Part shown: positions 9,337 to 17,980 of the stretch, piece after piece
How the letters are laid out: every line of letters starts with the position of its first letter
How positions within the stretch are numbered: the stretch's first letter is position 1
Program-made: the position numbers and the translations under genes
Assembly (NCBI RefSeq): GCF_014202315.1
Contig: NZ_JACHGN010000009.1
Location: 31,602-95,601, forward strand
Length of the DNA: 64,000 nt
Direction: 5' to 3'
Source of the DNA: Thermocatellispora tengchongensis
GTDB taxonomy: Bacteria; Actinomycetota; Actinomycetes; Streptosporangiales; Streptosporangiaceae
The notes under the pieces: model-generated
Database searches by the model: none
What the model was told of the DNA's origin: nothing
What the model saw: the letters and a program-made list of their open reading frames with translations, nothing else

Positions 9337-10491
9337 TCAGCGCAGCGTGTCCATGATCAGCGCGGTCAGGTTGTCGGCGGCGTTGGTGCGGCCCAGGGCG
9401 CGGGCGGCGGCGGCCATGTGGGCGCGGCGGCCCGGGTCGTCCAGGACCAGGGCCAGCTCGCGCATCAGGTCCTCGGGGGTGGGGCCGGGCTCCAGCAGGG
9501 CGCGGGCGGCGCCCGCGGCGGCGAGGTGGCGGGCGTTGCCGCGCTGCTCGTCACCCCCGCTGGGGATGAGCGGGATCAGCACCGAGGGCTTGCCGATCGC
9601 GGTCAGCTCGGCCAGGGTGCCCGCGCCGCTGCGCGAGACCACGACGTCGGCGGCGGCCAGGATGTCGGGCAGCTCCGCGCCGAGGTAGGGGACCGGGCGG
9701 TAGCGGGCGCGCAGGTGGCCCGGGAGCGCGGCGGCGGCCTGGGCGAGCTGGTCGGCCCAGGCGGGCCCGCACTGGTGCAGGACGTAGGCCCGGGTGAGCA
9801 GGTGCGGCAGCAGGGCCTCGATCAGCGTGTTGATCTGCTTGCTGCCCTGGGCGCCGCCGGTGACGTAGACCAGCGGCTGGCCGGGCGCCAGGCCGAGCAT
9901 GGCCCGGCCCCGGGCCGGGTCGCCGCGCAGCACCTCGGGCCGCACCGGGTTGCCGGTGACCACGGCCTTGCGGCGTACCGCGCCGGACAGGTGCTCCAGG
10001 GAGCTGTCGTGGCTGACGGCGATGCGGGTGGCGAAGCGGGCGAGGATGCGGTTGGCCAGGCCCAGCGTGGTGGTCTGCTCGTGCATGACGAGCGGGCGGC
10101 GCAGCAGGAAGGCGGCCAGGCCGATGGGCACGGCGACGTACCCGCCGGTGGACAGCACCACGTCGGGCCGGTGCCGGCGCACCGCCGAGATCGCCTGGAG
10201 CACGCCGAGGGGCACCCGGAACGCGTCGGCGACGTTGGTGCCCAGCTCGCGCAGGTTGGGCGAGCGGCGCAGCTTGCCGGTGGTGATGGCGGTGAACGGG
10301 ATGCCGTGCTCGGGCGCGACCCGGGCCTCCAGGCCGGTGGCGGTGCCCACCCACAGCACGTCCACATCGCGCCCGCGGGCCCGCGCGTGCCTGCGTACGG
10401 CGTCGATGGTGGTCAGCGCGGGATAGGTGTGCCCTCCCGTGCCGCCCCCGGTGACGCAGAGCCGGATGGCGGGCGGAGGGGTGGCGGACAT
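9337..10491 (-). CDS. Stand-alone MurG-like UDP-GlcNAc transferase paralogue
   Basis: 384 residues, GT-B fold. N-terminal GGGTGGHTYPAL, STGGYVAVPIG and HEQTTTLGLANRI match MurG (canonical HEQN has become HEQT). The C-terminal donor-site motif reads GGAQGSKQIN (MurG: GGSQGA) followed by SRSGAGTLAELTAIGKPS. MurG adds GlcNAc to lipid I in peptidoglycan synthesis, but that gene normally sits in the dcw cluster between ftsW and murC; none of those genes is here. I therefore read this as a paralogue, perhaps acting on another lipid-linked or secondary-metabolite acceptor. Start ATG 10491, preceded by AAGGA; longer in-frame extensions have no MurG homology. Confidence 0.8.
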   Translation of the reverse strand: MSATPPPAIRLCVTGGGTGGHTYPALTTIDAVRRHARARGRDVDVLWVGTATGLEARVAPEHGIPFTAITTGKLRRSPNLRELGTNVADAFRVPLGVLQAISAVRRHRPDVVLSTGGYVAVPIGLAAFLLRRPLVMHEQTTTLGLANRILARFATRIAVSHDSSLEHLSGAVRRKAVVTGNPVRPEVLRGDPARGRAMLGLAPGQPLVYVTGGAQGSKQINTLIEALLPHLLTRAYVLHQCGPAWADQLAQAAAALPGHLRARYRPVPYLGAELPDILAAADVVVSRSGAGTLAELTAIGKPSVLIPLIPSGGDEQRGNARHLAAAGAARALLEPGPTPEDLMRELALVLDDPGRRAHMAAAARALGRTNAADNLTALIMDTLR

Positions 10492-10696
10492 CGCGGATCG
10501 TCCTTCTTCGTCGCGGTTTGATCGGCGATATAGGTTCTCACGGCGGCGGCGGTGCTCGCGCCGCGACGGCGGAAGTCTTGATCGCTTTCGCCGCGCGAGC
10601 ACGGTGAGAGCGCCGTCGCGGTGGGCAGGCACGCATCTGGAGACCCATCCGCGGGCCGTGCCCCTCGCGAAATGACGATCACAAGGAGACCCGAGC

Positions 10697-11089
10697 ATGA
10701 GCGTCGAGCTGAACCACACCATCGTCCGCGCTACGGACCAGGCCGCGTCGGCGGAGTTCCTGGCCCGCATCCTGGGGCTGCCGGTGGGACGGCCGTGGGG
10801 GCCGTTCCTGCCGGTCGAGCTGGGCAACCGGGTCACGCTGGACTACCTCCAGGTGGAGCGGGGCGAGGTCCAGCCCCAGCACTACGCGTTCCTGGTGAGC
10901 GAGGCCGAGTTCGACGCGGCCTTCGCCCGCATCCGGGAGGCGGGGCTGACCTACTACGCCGACCCGTTCCGGCGCCGGCCGGGCGAGATCAACCACCACT
11001 ACGGCGGGCGCGGCGTCTACTTCGACGACCCCGACGGCCACAGCATGGAGCTGATCACCACGCCGTACGGCGAGCACCCCGAGGGCTGA
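10697..11089 (+). CDS. VOC-family (glyoxalase/bleomycin-resistance/dioxygenase fold) protein
   Basis: 130 residues forming one VOC module of paired beta-alpha-beta-beta-beta units. The N-terminal LNHTIVRATDQAASAEFL and the C-terminal GRGVYFDDPDGHSMELI are typical, with metal-ligand candidates His7 in LNH and the Glu of MELI. An AAGGAGAC ribosome site precedes ATG 10697. It is transcribed away from the MurG-like gene across a 205-base gap that probably holds both promoters. Family members range from antibiotic-binding proteins to isomerases and lyases, so no substrate is assigned. Confidence 0.85.
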   Translation: MSVELNHTIVRATDQAASAEFLARILGLPVGRPWGPFLPVELGNRVTLDYLQVERGEVQPQHYAFLVSEAEFDAAFARIREAGLTYYADPFRRRPGEINHHYGGRGVYFDDPDGHSMELITTPYGEHPEG

Positions 11090-11098
11090 GCCGTACGC

Positions 11099-11539
11099 TC
11101 ACCCGGCGGCGGCGAGGGCGGCCAGGCGGCGCAGGGAGAGCTTGAGGAACGTGGTGTTCGCCGGGCGGGCCAGGGTGAGCGCGAGCCATCCCACCGGGCC
11201 GAGCGGCGGGTCCAGCGACTCCTCCCACACGATGGTGCTGCCGCCGCCCGCGCGCGGCAGCACGTGGAAGCGGCCGGTGCCGCGGACGAGCCCGCCCGTG
11301 TGCCGCACCTCCACGGTGTGCGGCGGAATCCAGCGGGTGATCTCCATCGTGTCGGTGAACCCCACGGGCCCCAGCCCGGTGAAGGCCGCGAGCCCGCTGC
11401 CCACGCTCCGCCCGTCGCCGCCGGTCACCTCCGCGCGGGTGAGCAGCATCCACTCCTCGTGCCGCGGCCAGTCGGTGAGCACCGCGAACACCCGCTCCGG
11501 GCTCGCCTTCGCGTGCACCGCGACCCGCAGGTCCACCAT
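11099..11539 (-). CDS. SRPBCC-family (polyketide cyclase/START-like) protein
   Basis: 146 residues. The opening VDLRVAVHAKASPERVFAVLTDWPRHEEWM is the characteristic first strand and helices of the helix-grip SRPBCC fold, which binds hydrophobic ligands. The C-terminal helix (about 110-146) closes the pocket. The gene ends 10 bases from the convergent VOC gene and starts 20 bases downstream of the carotenoid oxygenase on the same strand. Co-transcription with the oxygenase is likely, and a role in handling a hydrophobic isoprenoid product is a plausible inference only. Confidence 0.82.
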   Translation of the reverse strand: MVDLRVAVHAKASPERVFAVLTDWPRHEEWMLLTRAEVTGGDGRSVGSGLAAFTGLGPVGFTDTMEITRWIPPHTVEVRHTGGLVRGTGRFHVLPRAGGGSTIVWEESLDPPLGPVGWLALTLARPANTTFLKLSLRRLAALAAAG

Positions 11540-11558
11540 GTGCCCCCCTTTCTCGGGC

Positions 11559-12914
11559 CTATCCCATCGGTACCCAGTTGCCGTGGAACCCGGCGGGTAC
11601 GCGCACCGGGACGTGCACCTCGGCCAGCGGCGGCGCGGCCAGGTCCGCGGCGTCCAGGATGGCCAGGTAGCTCCGGTCGCTCGCCCGGTCGTGGGCGAAG
11701 GTCATCAGATACCCGTCGTTCTCGGCGGTCGCGCCCTCCCTCGCCACGAACACCGCCTCGCCGCAGGTGTGCCCGCGCGGGAGGCGGTGCACGGCCCGTA
11801 CGCCGCCGCCCGCCAGGTCGTAGGCGTAGATCTCCGAGCGCTCCGGCTCGGGGTCGAGGGAGAAGGCGGTGGTGTAGCCGTAGCGGTGCGGCAGCCCGAT
11901 CACGGCGTCGGCGACGCGCGGGTACTCGCTGGGCGTGTCGTCGAGCGGGCCCTCGGCGACCGTGCCCGCGCGCAGGTCCAGCGTCCAGCGGTGCAGGGCC
12001 GGCAGCCCGCCGCCGACGTCCTCGGGGCCGCCGCGCCACAGCCACGGCACCCGGGTGCCGGTGACCGTGATCGTGCCCGCGTCCGGGTCGTCGAAGGCGT
12101 TCATGGTGTGCCACACATAGCACGGCGCGACGTCGAACCAGCGTACGGGGGTGTCGTCGCCGGCCGTGCGCGGCAGCACGCCGAACCTGGCCCGGTGGGC
12201 GTCGTCCCAGCGCCACGGCGGCCCGCCCGCGGCGGCGCCGGCCGCGTCGAAGACGACCGGCAGGTCCAGGAAGACCACGTGGTCGCGGGTGACGGCGAAG
12301 TCGTGCATCATCGTGGCCCGCGGCACGTCGATCACCCGCCTCTGCACCACCGTGCCCGCCGCGTCGGCCCGGTAGTAGGTCAGGTACGGCGGCCGCAGCC
12401 GGTAGCCGAAGAACAGCAGCTCGCCGGTGATCGGGCAGGTCTTCGGGTGCGCGGTCATGGGCGTCTCCAGGCGCCCGTCGAAGGTGTAGGCCCCGATCGT
12501 GGCCAGCTCCGGCGTCACCTCGTACGGGAAGCCGCCCTCCTCCAGCGTGAACAGCCGGCCCGCGTGCGCGATCAGGTGGGTGTTGGCGGTGGTGACCCGG
12601 TAGTCGATCCGGCCCGTCTCGGGGTCGAAGGCGAGCGCGAAGCGGGACTCGCCGGGGTGCTCGTACAGCGGCGTGCGGACGTACCGGTTGCGGTACCAGC
12701 GCGCCCGGCCACCGTCCAGGGCGATGGTGTGGATCATGCCGTCGCCCGCGAAGGAGTGCGGCGACCAGCCGGTGCGCGGGTTGGGCCCGTTGCGGAAGAA
12801 CTGGCCCGACAGCTCCGCGGGGATCTCGCCGGTCACCTTCGACGGCTCCAGCGTCACCTCCGCGGCGACCGGCGCGTTGTTGCCCGCGAGGTGCAGCGGG
12901 ACGGTCTCGGCCAT
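11559..12914 (-). CDS. Carotenoid oxygenase (RPE65/CCD family)
   Basis: 451 residues. All four iron-binding histidines of the seven-bladed propeller family can be placed: HPKTCP, MMHDFAVT, VWHTMNAFDD and the C-terminal FHGNWVP. FFRNGPNP and HSFAGDGMIH are further family hallmarks. The enzyme class cleaves carotenoids, apocarotenoids or stilbenes with O2. Start ATG 12914 follows AGGAG with a 7-base spacing; in-frame codons upstream lack homology. The stop lies 20 bases from the SRPBCC gene. No carotenoid synthesis genes are in the window, so the substrate may come from elsewhere. A MarR gene lies directly upstream on the same strand. Confidence 0.92.
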   Translation of the reverse strand: MAETVPLHLAGNNAPVAAEVTLEPSKVTGEIPAELSGQFFRNGPNPRTGWSPHSFAGDGMIHTIALDGGRARWYRNRYVRTPLYEHPGESRFALAFDPETGRIDYRVTTANTHLIAHAGRLFTLEEGGFPYEVTPELATIGAYTFDGRLETPMTAHPKTCPITGELLFFGYRLRPPYLTYYRADAAGTVVQRRVIDVPRATMMHDFAVTRDHVVFLDLPVVFDAAGAAAGGPPWRWDDAHRARFGVLPRTAGDDTPVRWFDVAPCYVWHTMNAFDDPDAGTITVTGTRVPWLWRGGPEDVGGGLPALHRWTLDLRAGTVAEGPLDDTPSEYPRVADAVIGLPHRYGYTTAFSLDPEPERSEIYAYDLAGGGVRAVHRLPRGHTCGEAVFVAREGATAENDGYLMTFAHDRASDRSYLAILDAADLAAPPLAEVHVPVRVPAGFHGNWVPMG

Positions 12915-12925
12915 GGTGGATCTCC

Positions 12926-12952
12926 TGTCGGCGTGGTTGGGGGACGCCGACA
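12926..12952 (-). promoter_or_regulatory. Inverted repeat upstream of the carotenoid oxygenase
   Basis: TGTCGGCG at 12926-12933 and CGCCGACA at 12945-12952 form a perfect 8-bp inverted repeat with an 11-base spacer, ending 12 bases before the oxygenase start. It could be an operator or a 5'UTR hairpin next to the ribosome binding site. Confidence 0.4.
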
Positions 12953-13056
12953 ACCGTGCACCGGAAAATCGCCGAAAAACAGTCTTGTTTCTCCAAACGC
13001 CGTCAGCCGCCCGGCGTACGCGCAGGCCGGGGCCGGGGCGGGAATCTCGTGCGGGC

Positions 13057-13461
13057 TCAGGCCGGGACGGTGGCGAGGGTGGCGGGCGCGGCATCGCCCA
13101 GGACGGCCGTCAGCACGGCGCGGTGGGTGGGCGCGGCGGCGGCGTGGCGGGCGCGGCCGTCGTCGGTGATGCACACGAAGATGCCGCGGCGGTCGGCCTG
13201 GCAGATGGACCGGCTCACCAGCCCGGCCCGCTCCAGGCGGGCGATCAGGCGCGACAGCGCGCTCTGGCTGAGGTGGACGGCGTCGGCCAGCTCCTGCACG
13301 CGGTACTTGTCCTGGCCGGACTCGACCATGCGATCCAGCACCTCGAACTCGCTGGGCCCGAGGTGGTGCTTCTCGCCGAGCTCGCGTTCCAGGGCGCACC
13401 AGACCGCGGCGTGCTGCGCGAGCAGAGTACGCCACGCGGTGACCACTGCCTCTTCGCTCAC
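13057..13461 (-). CDS. MarR-family transcriptional regulator
   Basis: 134 residues, compact MarR length. The winged-helix core is recognisable: KYRVQELADAVHLSQSALSR (helix-turn-helix), then LIARLERAGLVSRSICQADRRGIFVCITDDGR (wing). GTG start at 13461. Divergent from the MFS exporter across an 85-base region rich in ATGCG/CGCAT half-sites, the usual layout of a MarR repressor controlling a drug exporter. The gene order also allows read-through into the carotenoid oxygenase. Confidence 0.9.
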   Translation of the reverse strand: MSEEAVVTAWRTLLAQHAAVWCALERELGEKHHLGPSEFEVLDRMVESGQDKYRVQELADAVHLSQSALSRLIARLERAGLVSRSICQADRRGIFVCITDDGRARHAAAAPTHRAVLTAVLGDAAPATLATVPA

Positions 13462-13475
13462 ACCCGGATTGTACC

Positions 13476-13536
13476 ATGCGCGTTCATCATATGTACACGC
13501 ATTAAATGCTGGCGCATTAGATGCGTGCGCATGTAT
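13476..13536. promoter_or_regulatory. MarR operator region with repeated CGCAT/ATGCG half-sites
   Basis: Between the divergent MarR and MFS genes. ATGCG at 13476-13480; inverted repeat GCATTAAATGC at 13499-13509; CGCAT-TAG-ATGCG at 13513-13525; the heptamer CGCATTA recurs at 13498-13504 and 13513-13519 (15-base step). The dense, symmetric half-sites over the divergent promoters are what a dimeric MarR repressor would bind. Confidence 0.6.
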
Positions 13537-13546
13537 GGTCTACCCT

Positions 13547-14995
13547 ATGACTCCCTCGTCAACCTCATCAACCTCATCAACCGGAACCGGAGAGCGCTGG
13601 GGCGCGCGCCTGTGGGGAGCGCTCACCGTCCTGTGCGCTGTGATCTTCCTTGATGCACTCGATGTATCGATGGTGGGTGTCGCGCTGCCGTCCATCCAGG
13701 CGGACCTGGGCATGACCACGTCGTCACTGCAGTGGGTGGTCAGCGGTTACGTGCTGGGCTACGGAGGTCTGCTGCTGCTCGGGGGCCGGACCGCCGACCT
13801 GCTCGGCCGCAGGCGGGTGTTCCTGGCCGCGCTCGCCGTCTTCGCCGTGGCGTCCCTGCTCGGCGGCGTCGTGGACGACGGGGCGCTGCTCATCGCCGCC
13901 CGCTTCCTGAAGGGCATCAGCGCCGCCTTCACCGCACCCGCCGCCCTGTCGATCATCACCACGACCTTCGCCGAGGGCCCGGCCCGCAACCGGGCGCTCA
14001 GCATCTTCACCGCCTGCGGAGCGAGCGGCTTCTCGCTCGGCCTGGTGCTGTCGGGGCTGCTGACCGAGCTGGGCTGGCGCTGGACCTTCCTGATGCCGGT
14101 GCCGGTCGCGATCATCGCGCTGGTCGCCGGGCTCAAGCTGCTGCCCCGCGGCGAGGAGCGGGCGACCGGCGGCCACGACCTGATCGGCGCGGTCACCATC
14201 ACCGCCTCGATGCTGCTGCTGGTGTACGGCGTCGTCGAGGCGCCCGAGGTCGGCTGGGGCTCGCCGCGCACCATCGCCACGCTGGCCGGCGCGGTCGCGC
14301 TGCTGGCCGTGTTCGTCCTGACCGAGATGCGCGTACGCCACCCGCTGGTCCGGCTGGGCATCCTGCGCTCGGCGCCGCTCGTACGGGCCAACCTCGGGCT
14401 GGTGATCCTGTTCGGCTCCTACGTCGGGTTCCAGTTCGTGGCCATGCAGTACTTCCAGAACCTGCTGCACTGGTCGGCGCTGGAGACCGCGCTGGCCTTC
14501 CTGCCCGCCGGCCTGCTCGTGGCCGTCACCTCCACCAAGATGGGCGACCTCGCCGACAGGTTCGGCACCCAGCGCCTGATCGCCGTGGGCGCGGTCGCGC
14601 TCGCGGGCGGCTACGGCATCTTCCTCGGCGTGGACGCCGACCCCGGCCTCGGCATGATCCTGCCCGGGATGGTGCTGCTCGGCATCGCCTTCGCCCTGTC
14701 GTTCCCCTCGCTCAACATCCAGGCCACCAACGGCGTGGCGGACGACGAGCAGGGCCTGGCCTCCGGCCTGCTCAACACCTCCGGCCAGGTCGGCGGCGCG
14801 ATCGTCCTCGCGGTGGTCACCGCGGTGATGACCTCCAACTCCGCGGCCGACCCGATCGGCGGCATCCGCGCGGCGGTCGTGGTCTCGGCGATCCTGGCCC
14901 TGATCGGGCTGGGCATCGCGGTGACCGGCCTGCGCTCCGCCCGCCGTCCGCAGCCGGTCCCGGCCCAGGACGAGAAGGTCCTGGAAACCGTCTGA
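13547..14995 (+). CDS. MFS drug exporter, DHA2 (14-TM) type
   Basis: 482 residues with about 14 hydrophobic segments. Motif A in loop 2-3 is GGRTADLLGRRRVF (about residue 83). LDALDVSMVGVALPSIQADL in TM1 matches the DHA2/EmrB-QacA signature, and motif C-like GASGFSLGLVLSGLL lies in TM5. It exports toxic compounds by proton antiport. The ATG at 13547 is chosen because it gives a short Ser/Thr-rich cytoplasmic tail before TM1. Divergent MarR gene and operator indicate induction by a ligand, likely the exported drug. Followed by a strong terminator. Confidence 0.92.
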   Translation: MTPSSTSSTSSTGTGERWGARLWGALTVLCAVIFLDALDVSMVGVALPSIQADLGMTTSSLQWVVSGYVLGYGGLLLLGGRTADLLGRRRVFLAALAVFAVASLLGGVVDDGALLIAARFLKGISAAFTAPAALSIITTTFAEGPARNRALSIFTACGASGFSLGLVLSGLLTELGWRWTFLMPVPVAIIALVAGLKLLPRGEERATGGHDLIGAVTITASMLLLVYGVVEAPEVGWGSPRTIATLAGAVALLAVFVLTEMRVRHPLVRLGILRSAPLVRANLGLVILFGSYVGFQFVAMQYFQNLLHWSALETALAFLPAGLLVAVTSTKMGDLADRFGTQRLIAVGAVALAGGYGIFLGVDADPGLGMILPGMVLLGIAFALSFPSLNIQATNGVADDEQGLASGLLNTSGQVGGAIVLAVVTAVMTSNSAADPIGGIRAAVVVSAILALIGLGIAVTGLRSARRPQPVPAQDEKVLETV

Positions 14996-15058
14996 CCACA
15001 GCCTGGCCCCAGGCCGGCCACGGACGGGCCGCAGTCCGGCCGCAGTCCGGCCGCAGGG

Positions 15059-15096
15059 AACCCCTACACCCGGGACGCCCCGGGCGTGGGGGTTTT
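15059..15096 (+). terminator. Rho-independent terminator of the MFS gene
   Basis: AACCCC and GGGGTT close an imperfect stem with an inner CCCGGG/CCCGGG pairing and an ACGC loop, followed by TTTT. It lies 64 bases after the exporter stop. Just before it, 15028-15058 holds three tandem copies of an 11-base unit (GGCCGCAGTCC). Confidence 0.75.
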
Positions 15097-15169
15097 CCGC
15101 ATCTCATCCGAACGGGTATGGGGGTGAACGCTGCGCGACCGCGGGGCATCAAACTGGCTGGGAGGCCCA

Positions 15170-15802
15170 ATGAACGCCAGTCGCACCGCCCGCGCCCTCG
15201 CGGTCCTCGCCGTGTCCGTGGTCCTGCTCGCCGGATGCGGCGGCGGTGGGCCGGGGCCGGCGCCGTCCGAGCCCGCCAGTACGGCCCCGACCTCGCGCGC
15301 GCCCGAGGCCAGCACGCCCGCGCCGTCGCCGTCGTCGCCCACGGCCGAGCCGACCCAGGCGGCGCTGGGCCCGCCCACCGCAACCGGCGAGCTGGAGGTC
15401 GTGCACGAGCTGGCCGAGCCGACCACGGTCACCGGGGCCAGGTACGCCCGCCACGACGACTACGACCGCGTGGTGATCGACCTCGACGGCCAGATCCCCG
15501 GCTACACGATCCGCTGGGTGGACGAGGTGGTGCAGGACGGGTCGGGTGAGCCGGTCGAGGTGCCCGGCGGGGCCTACCTGCAGATCACGCTGACACCGGC
15601 CCAGGCCCACGACGACACCGGCGAGTCCACCTGGGCCGGCGGGCCGATCTTCCAGGCCGGCCTGCCCAACGTGCGCAGCGTGGTCAGGAACGGCGACTTC
15701 GAGGGCATCGTCAGCGTCGCGCTCGCGCTGGACCACAAGGCCGGCTTCCGCGCCCTGGAGCAGCGCTCCCCGAACCGGCTGGTGATCGACGTGGCGCATT
15801 GA
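15170..15802 (+). CDS. AMIN-like-domain lipoprotein
   Basis: 210 residues. A lipoprotein signal (hydrophobic core then VLLAGCGG, Cys about 23) is followed by a Pro/Ala/Ser/Thr-rich spacer to about residue 70, typical of wall-spanning linkers. The folded part (about 75-210; RYARHDDYDRVVIDLDGQ, ending RLVIDVAH) resembles the AMIN-like domain of actinobacterial secreted lipoproteins. In related AMIN domains this binds peptidoglycan. A good GGGAGG site precedes ATG 15170. No enzymatic motif is visible; a structural or wall-targeting role is inferred. Confidence 0.85.
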   Translation: MNASRTARALAVLAVSVVLLAGCGGGGPGPAPSEPASTAPTSRAPEASTPAPSPSSPTAEPTQAALGPPTATGELEVVHELAEPTTVTGARYARHDDYDRVVIDLDGQIPGYTIRWVDEVVQDGSGEPVEVPGGAYLQITLTPAQAHDDTGESTWAGGPIFQAGLPNVRSVVRNGDFEGIVSVALALDHKAGFRALEQRSPNRLVIDVAH

Positions 15803-15849
15803 CCGGCGCCCGCTGACCGGCGCGTCGCGGGGCGTGCCACACTGGCCCG

Positions 15850-16203
15850 GTGGGACGACTCATCGACGCCGCCACCCGCATCCCGGTGCCGGGCGGCAAG
15901 ACCATCGACGAATACGTCGGGCGTGTGAACAGCGGCGACGAGCGCGTGTCGATCGCGCACATGAAGGCCCCGGCCGGCTGGACCGAGGAGCCGCAGACCC
16001 CCTCCTTCGCCGAGTTCACCCTGGTGCTGCGCGGCAGCGTGCTGGTGGAGCAGGAGGGCGGCACGGTCGAGGTGCGGGCCGGCCAGGCGTACGTCAGCGA
16101 GCCCGGCGAGAAGATCCGCTACAGCTCCGGCCCCGAGGGCGCCGAGTACGTCGCCGTGTGCCTGCCGGCCTTCTCCCCGGAGTCCGCCAACCGCGAGGCG
16201 TGA
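15850..16203 (+). CDS. Cupin-domain protein
   Basis: 117 residues, a single small beta-barrel. The cupin motifs are weak: the first region reads FTLVLRGSVLVEQEGG and the second AGQAYVSEPGEKIRYSS. Metal-binding His residues of motif 1 are largely absent, so a binding rather than metalloenzyme role is likely. GTG start at 15850, 47 bases after the lipoprotein gene and 38 bases before adenosine deaminase. Function unassigned. Confidence 0.78.
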   Translation: MGRLIDAATRIPVPGGKTIDEYVGRVNSGDERVSIAHMKAPAGWTEEPQTPSFAEFTLVLRGSVLVEQEGGTVEVRAGQAYVSEPGEKIRYSSGPEGAEYVAVCLPAFSPESANREA

Positions 16204-16241
16204 CCCGCCCCCGGGCAGGCGAGGCCGCCTAAGATGGCGGG

Positions 16242-17342
16242 ATGAGCCACACGCCCACCCTCGACGAGATCCGCCGCGCTCCCAAGGTGCTGCTGCACGA
16301 CCATCTCGACGGCGGGCTGCGTACCGAGACCATCGTCGACCTCGCCCGCGAGAGCGGCTATGACCGGCTGCCCACCACCGACCCCGGCAGCCTGCGCGAA
16401 TGGTTCCACGAGGCGGCCGACTCCGGCTCGCTGGAGCGCTACCTGGAGACCTTCGCCCACACGGTCGGGGTCATGCAGACCCGCGAGGCGCTGGTCCGGG
16501 TCGCGGCCGAGTGCGCCCAGGACCTCGCCGACGACGGCGTCGTCTACGCCGAGGTGCGTTACGCGCCCGAGCAGCACACCGGCGGCGGCCTGTCGCTGGA
16601 GGAGGTCGTCGAGGCGGTGCTGGAGGGCTTCCGGCTCGGCTCCCAGGACGGCCGGATCAGGGTCGGCACCCTGCTCACCGCCATGCGGCACCAGGCCCGC
16701 TCGCGCGAGATCGCCGAGCTGGCCGTGCGCTACCGCGACGTGGGCGTGGTCGGCTTCGACATCGCCGGGGCCGAGGCGGGCTACCCGCCCACCCGCCACC
16801 TCGACGCCTTCGAGTACCTCCAGCGCGAGAACGCCCACTTCACCATCCACGCGGGCGAGGGCTTCGGCCTGCCCTCGATCTGGCAGGCCATCCAGTGGTG
16901 CGGCGCCGACCGGCTCGGCCACGGGGTGCGCATCATCGACGACATCACGGCCGCCGGCGGCGGCGATGTCGCCGAGACGGCCAAGCTGGGCCGGCTGGCG
17001 GCGTACGTCCGCGACAAGCGCATCCCGCTGGAGATGTGCCCCACCTCCAACCTGCAGACCGGCGCCGCCGCGTCCATCGCCGAGCACCCGATCGGCCTGC
17101 TGCGCCGCCTGCACTTCCGGGTCACCGTCAACACCGACAACCGGCTGATGAGCGACACCACCCTGTCGCGCGAGTTCGCCAAGCTGGTCGAGGCGTTCGG
17201 CTACGGCTGGGACGACCTGCAGTGGTTCACGGTCAACGCGATGAAGTCGGCCTTCATCCCCTTCGACGACCGCCTCGCCCTGATCAACGGGGTCATCAAG
17301 CCGGGCTTCGCCCGCCTGAAGTGGGCGGTGGAGACGAAGTGA
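16242..17342 (+). CDS. add: Adenosine deaminase
   Basis: 366 residues, the normal length. It converts (deoxy)adenosine to (deoxy)inosine, feeding the purine nucleoside phosphorylase encoded 4 kb downstream. Zinc ligands are visible in [11 protein letters not shown] (HxH near residue 20), [10 protein letters not shown] (His and catalytic Glu region), RLGHGVRI, and [11 protein letters not shown] (Asp). GDG is replaced by GAEAGYPP, as in many actinobacterial forms. Its stop overlaps the GTG of the next gene (GTGA). Confidence 0.96.
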   Translation: MSHTPTLDEIRRAPKVLLHDHLDGGLRTETIVDLARESGYDRLPTTDPGSLREWFHEAADSGSLERYLETFAHTVGVMQTREALVRVAAECAQDLADDGVVYAEVRYAPEQHTGGGLSLEEVVEAVLEGFRLGSQDGRIRVGTLLTAMRHQARSREIAELAVRYRDVGVVGFDIAGAEAGYPPTRHLDAFEYLQRENAHFTIHAGEGFGLPSIWQAIQWCGADRLGHGVRIIDDITAAGGGDVAETAKLGRLAAYVRDKRIPLEMCPTSNLQTGAAASIAEHPIGLLRRLHFRVTVNTDNRLMSDTTLSREFAKLVEAFGYGWDDLQWFTVNAMKSAFIPFDDRLALINGVIKPGFARLKWAVETK

Positions 17343-17971
17343 AGCAGATCTTCCGGTCCAAGGCCGCCTTCGTGCTGGGCTGGATCTGGGTGGTCTTCGC
17401 CGCGGTCATGGCCGCCGACCTGATCATCCGCTTCAACGGCGCCCCGTCGGTGGTCGCGGGCGCGGTGCTGGCCGTGCTCACCGCCCTGATCTACATCACG
17501 TCCCTGCGCCCGGCCACGGTGCTGCGCGAGGACGGCGTCCTCGTACGCAACCCGTTCCGCGACACCTTCCTGCCCTGGACCGCCATCGACGACATCCGGG
17601 TCTCGCACGCGATCCAGATCGAGCACGGCGACGGCAAGATCGTCCGCTGCTGGACCCCGCAGGCGTCGGCCCGCGAACGCGCCTCGGCCACCCGCCGCGG
17701 CACCGCCCCGCCCCGCCGCGGCCGCTTCACCGCCGACCCCACCCCCACCAAGGCCGAACAGGCGGCCCTCGACGCCGTGGCCGGCCGCACCCACGCCGAC
17801 TTCGTCGCCCAGCAGCTCACCGAACGCATGGAGACCGCCAAGCGCCGCGCCGCCCTGACCGACCCGGCCCCCACCGAGCCCCCCACCCCCCGCGTCACCT
17901 GGTCCATCGCCAGCATCGCCATCTCGATCCTGGCCATAGCCCTGGTCATCGCCGCCTTCGCCGTCTCCTGA
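17339..17971 (+). CDS. PH-domain (bPH) membrane protein
   Basis: 210 residues. Two N-terminal membrane helices (about 9-60), then a short beta-rich bacterial PH-like domain ([30 protein letters not shown], about 62-100). A charged Arg-rich middle stretch and a C-terminal membrane helix (about 185-210) follow. The GTG start overlaps the adenosine deaminase stop, so it is translationally coupled to it. Such proteins are common and uncharacterised in actinobacteria; no function is assigned. Confidence 0.83.
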   Translation: MKQIFRSKAAFVLGWIWVVFAAVMAADLIIRFNGAPSVVAGAVLAVLTALIYITSLRPATVLREDGVLVRNPFRDTFLPWTAIDDIRVSHAIQIEHGDGKIVRCWTPQASARERASATRRGTAPPRRGRFTADPTPTKAEQAALDAVAGRTHADFVAQQLTERMETAKRRAALTDPAPTEPPTPRVTWSIASIAISILAIALVIAAFAVS

Positions 17972-17980
17972 CCCGCCCCC

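Noticed and set aside
13499-13547. Upstream ATG codons for the MFS gene
   Set aside because: They extend into the operator repeats and add sequence without homology; ATG 13547 gives a normal DHA2 N-terminus.
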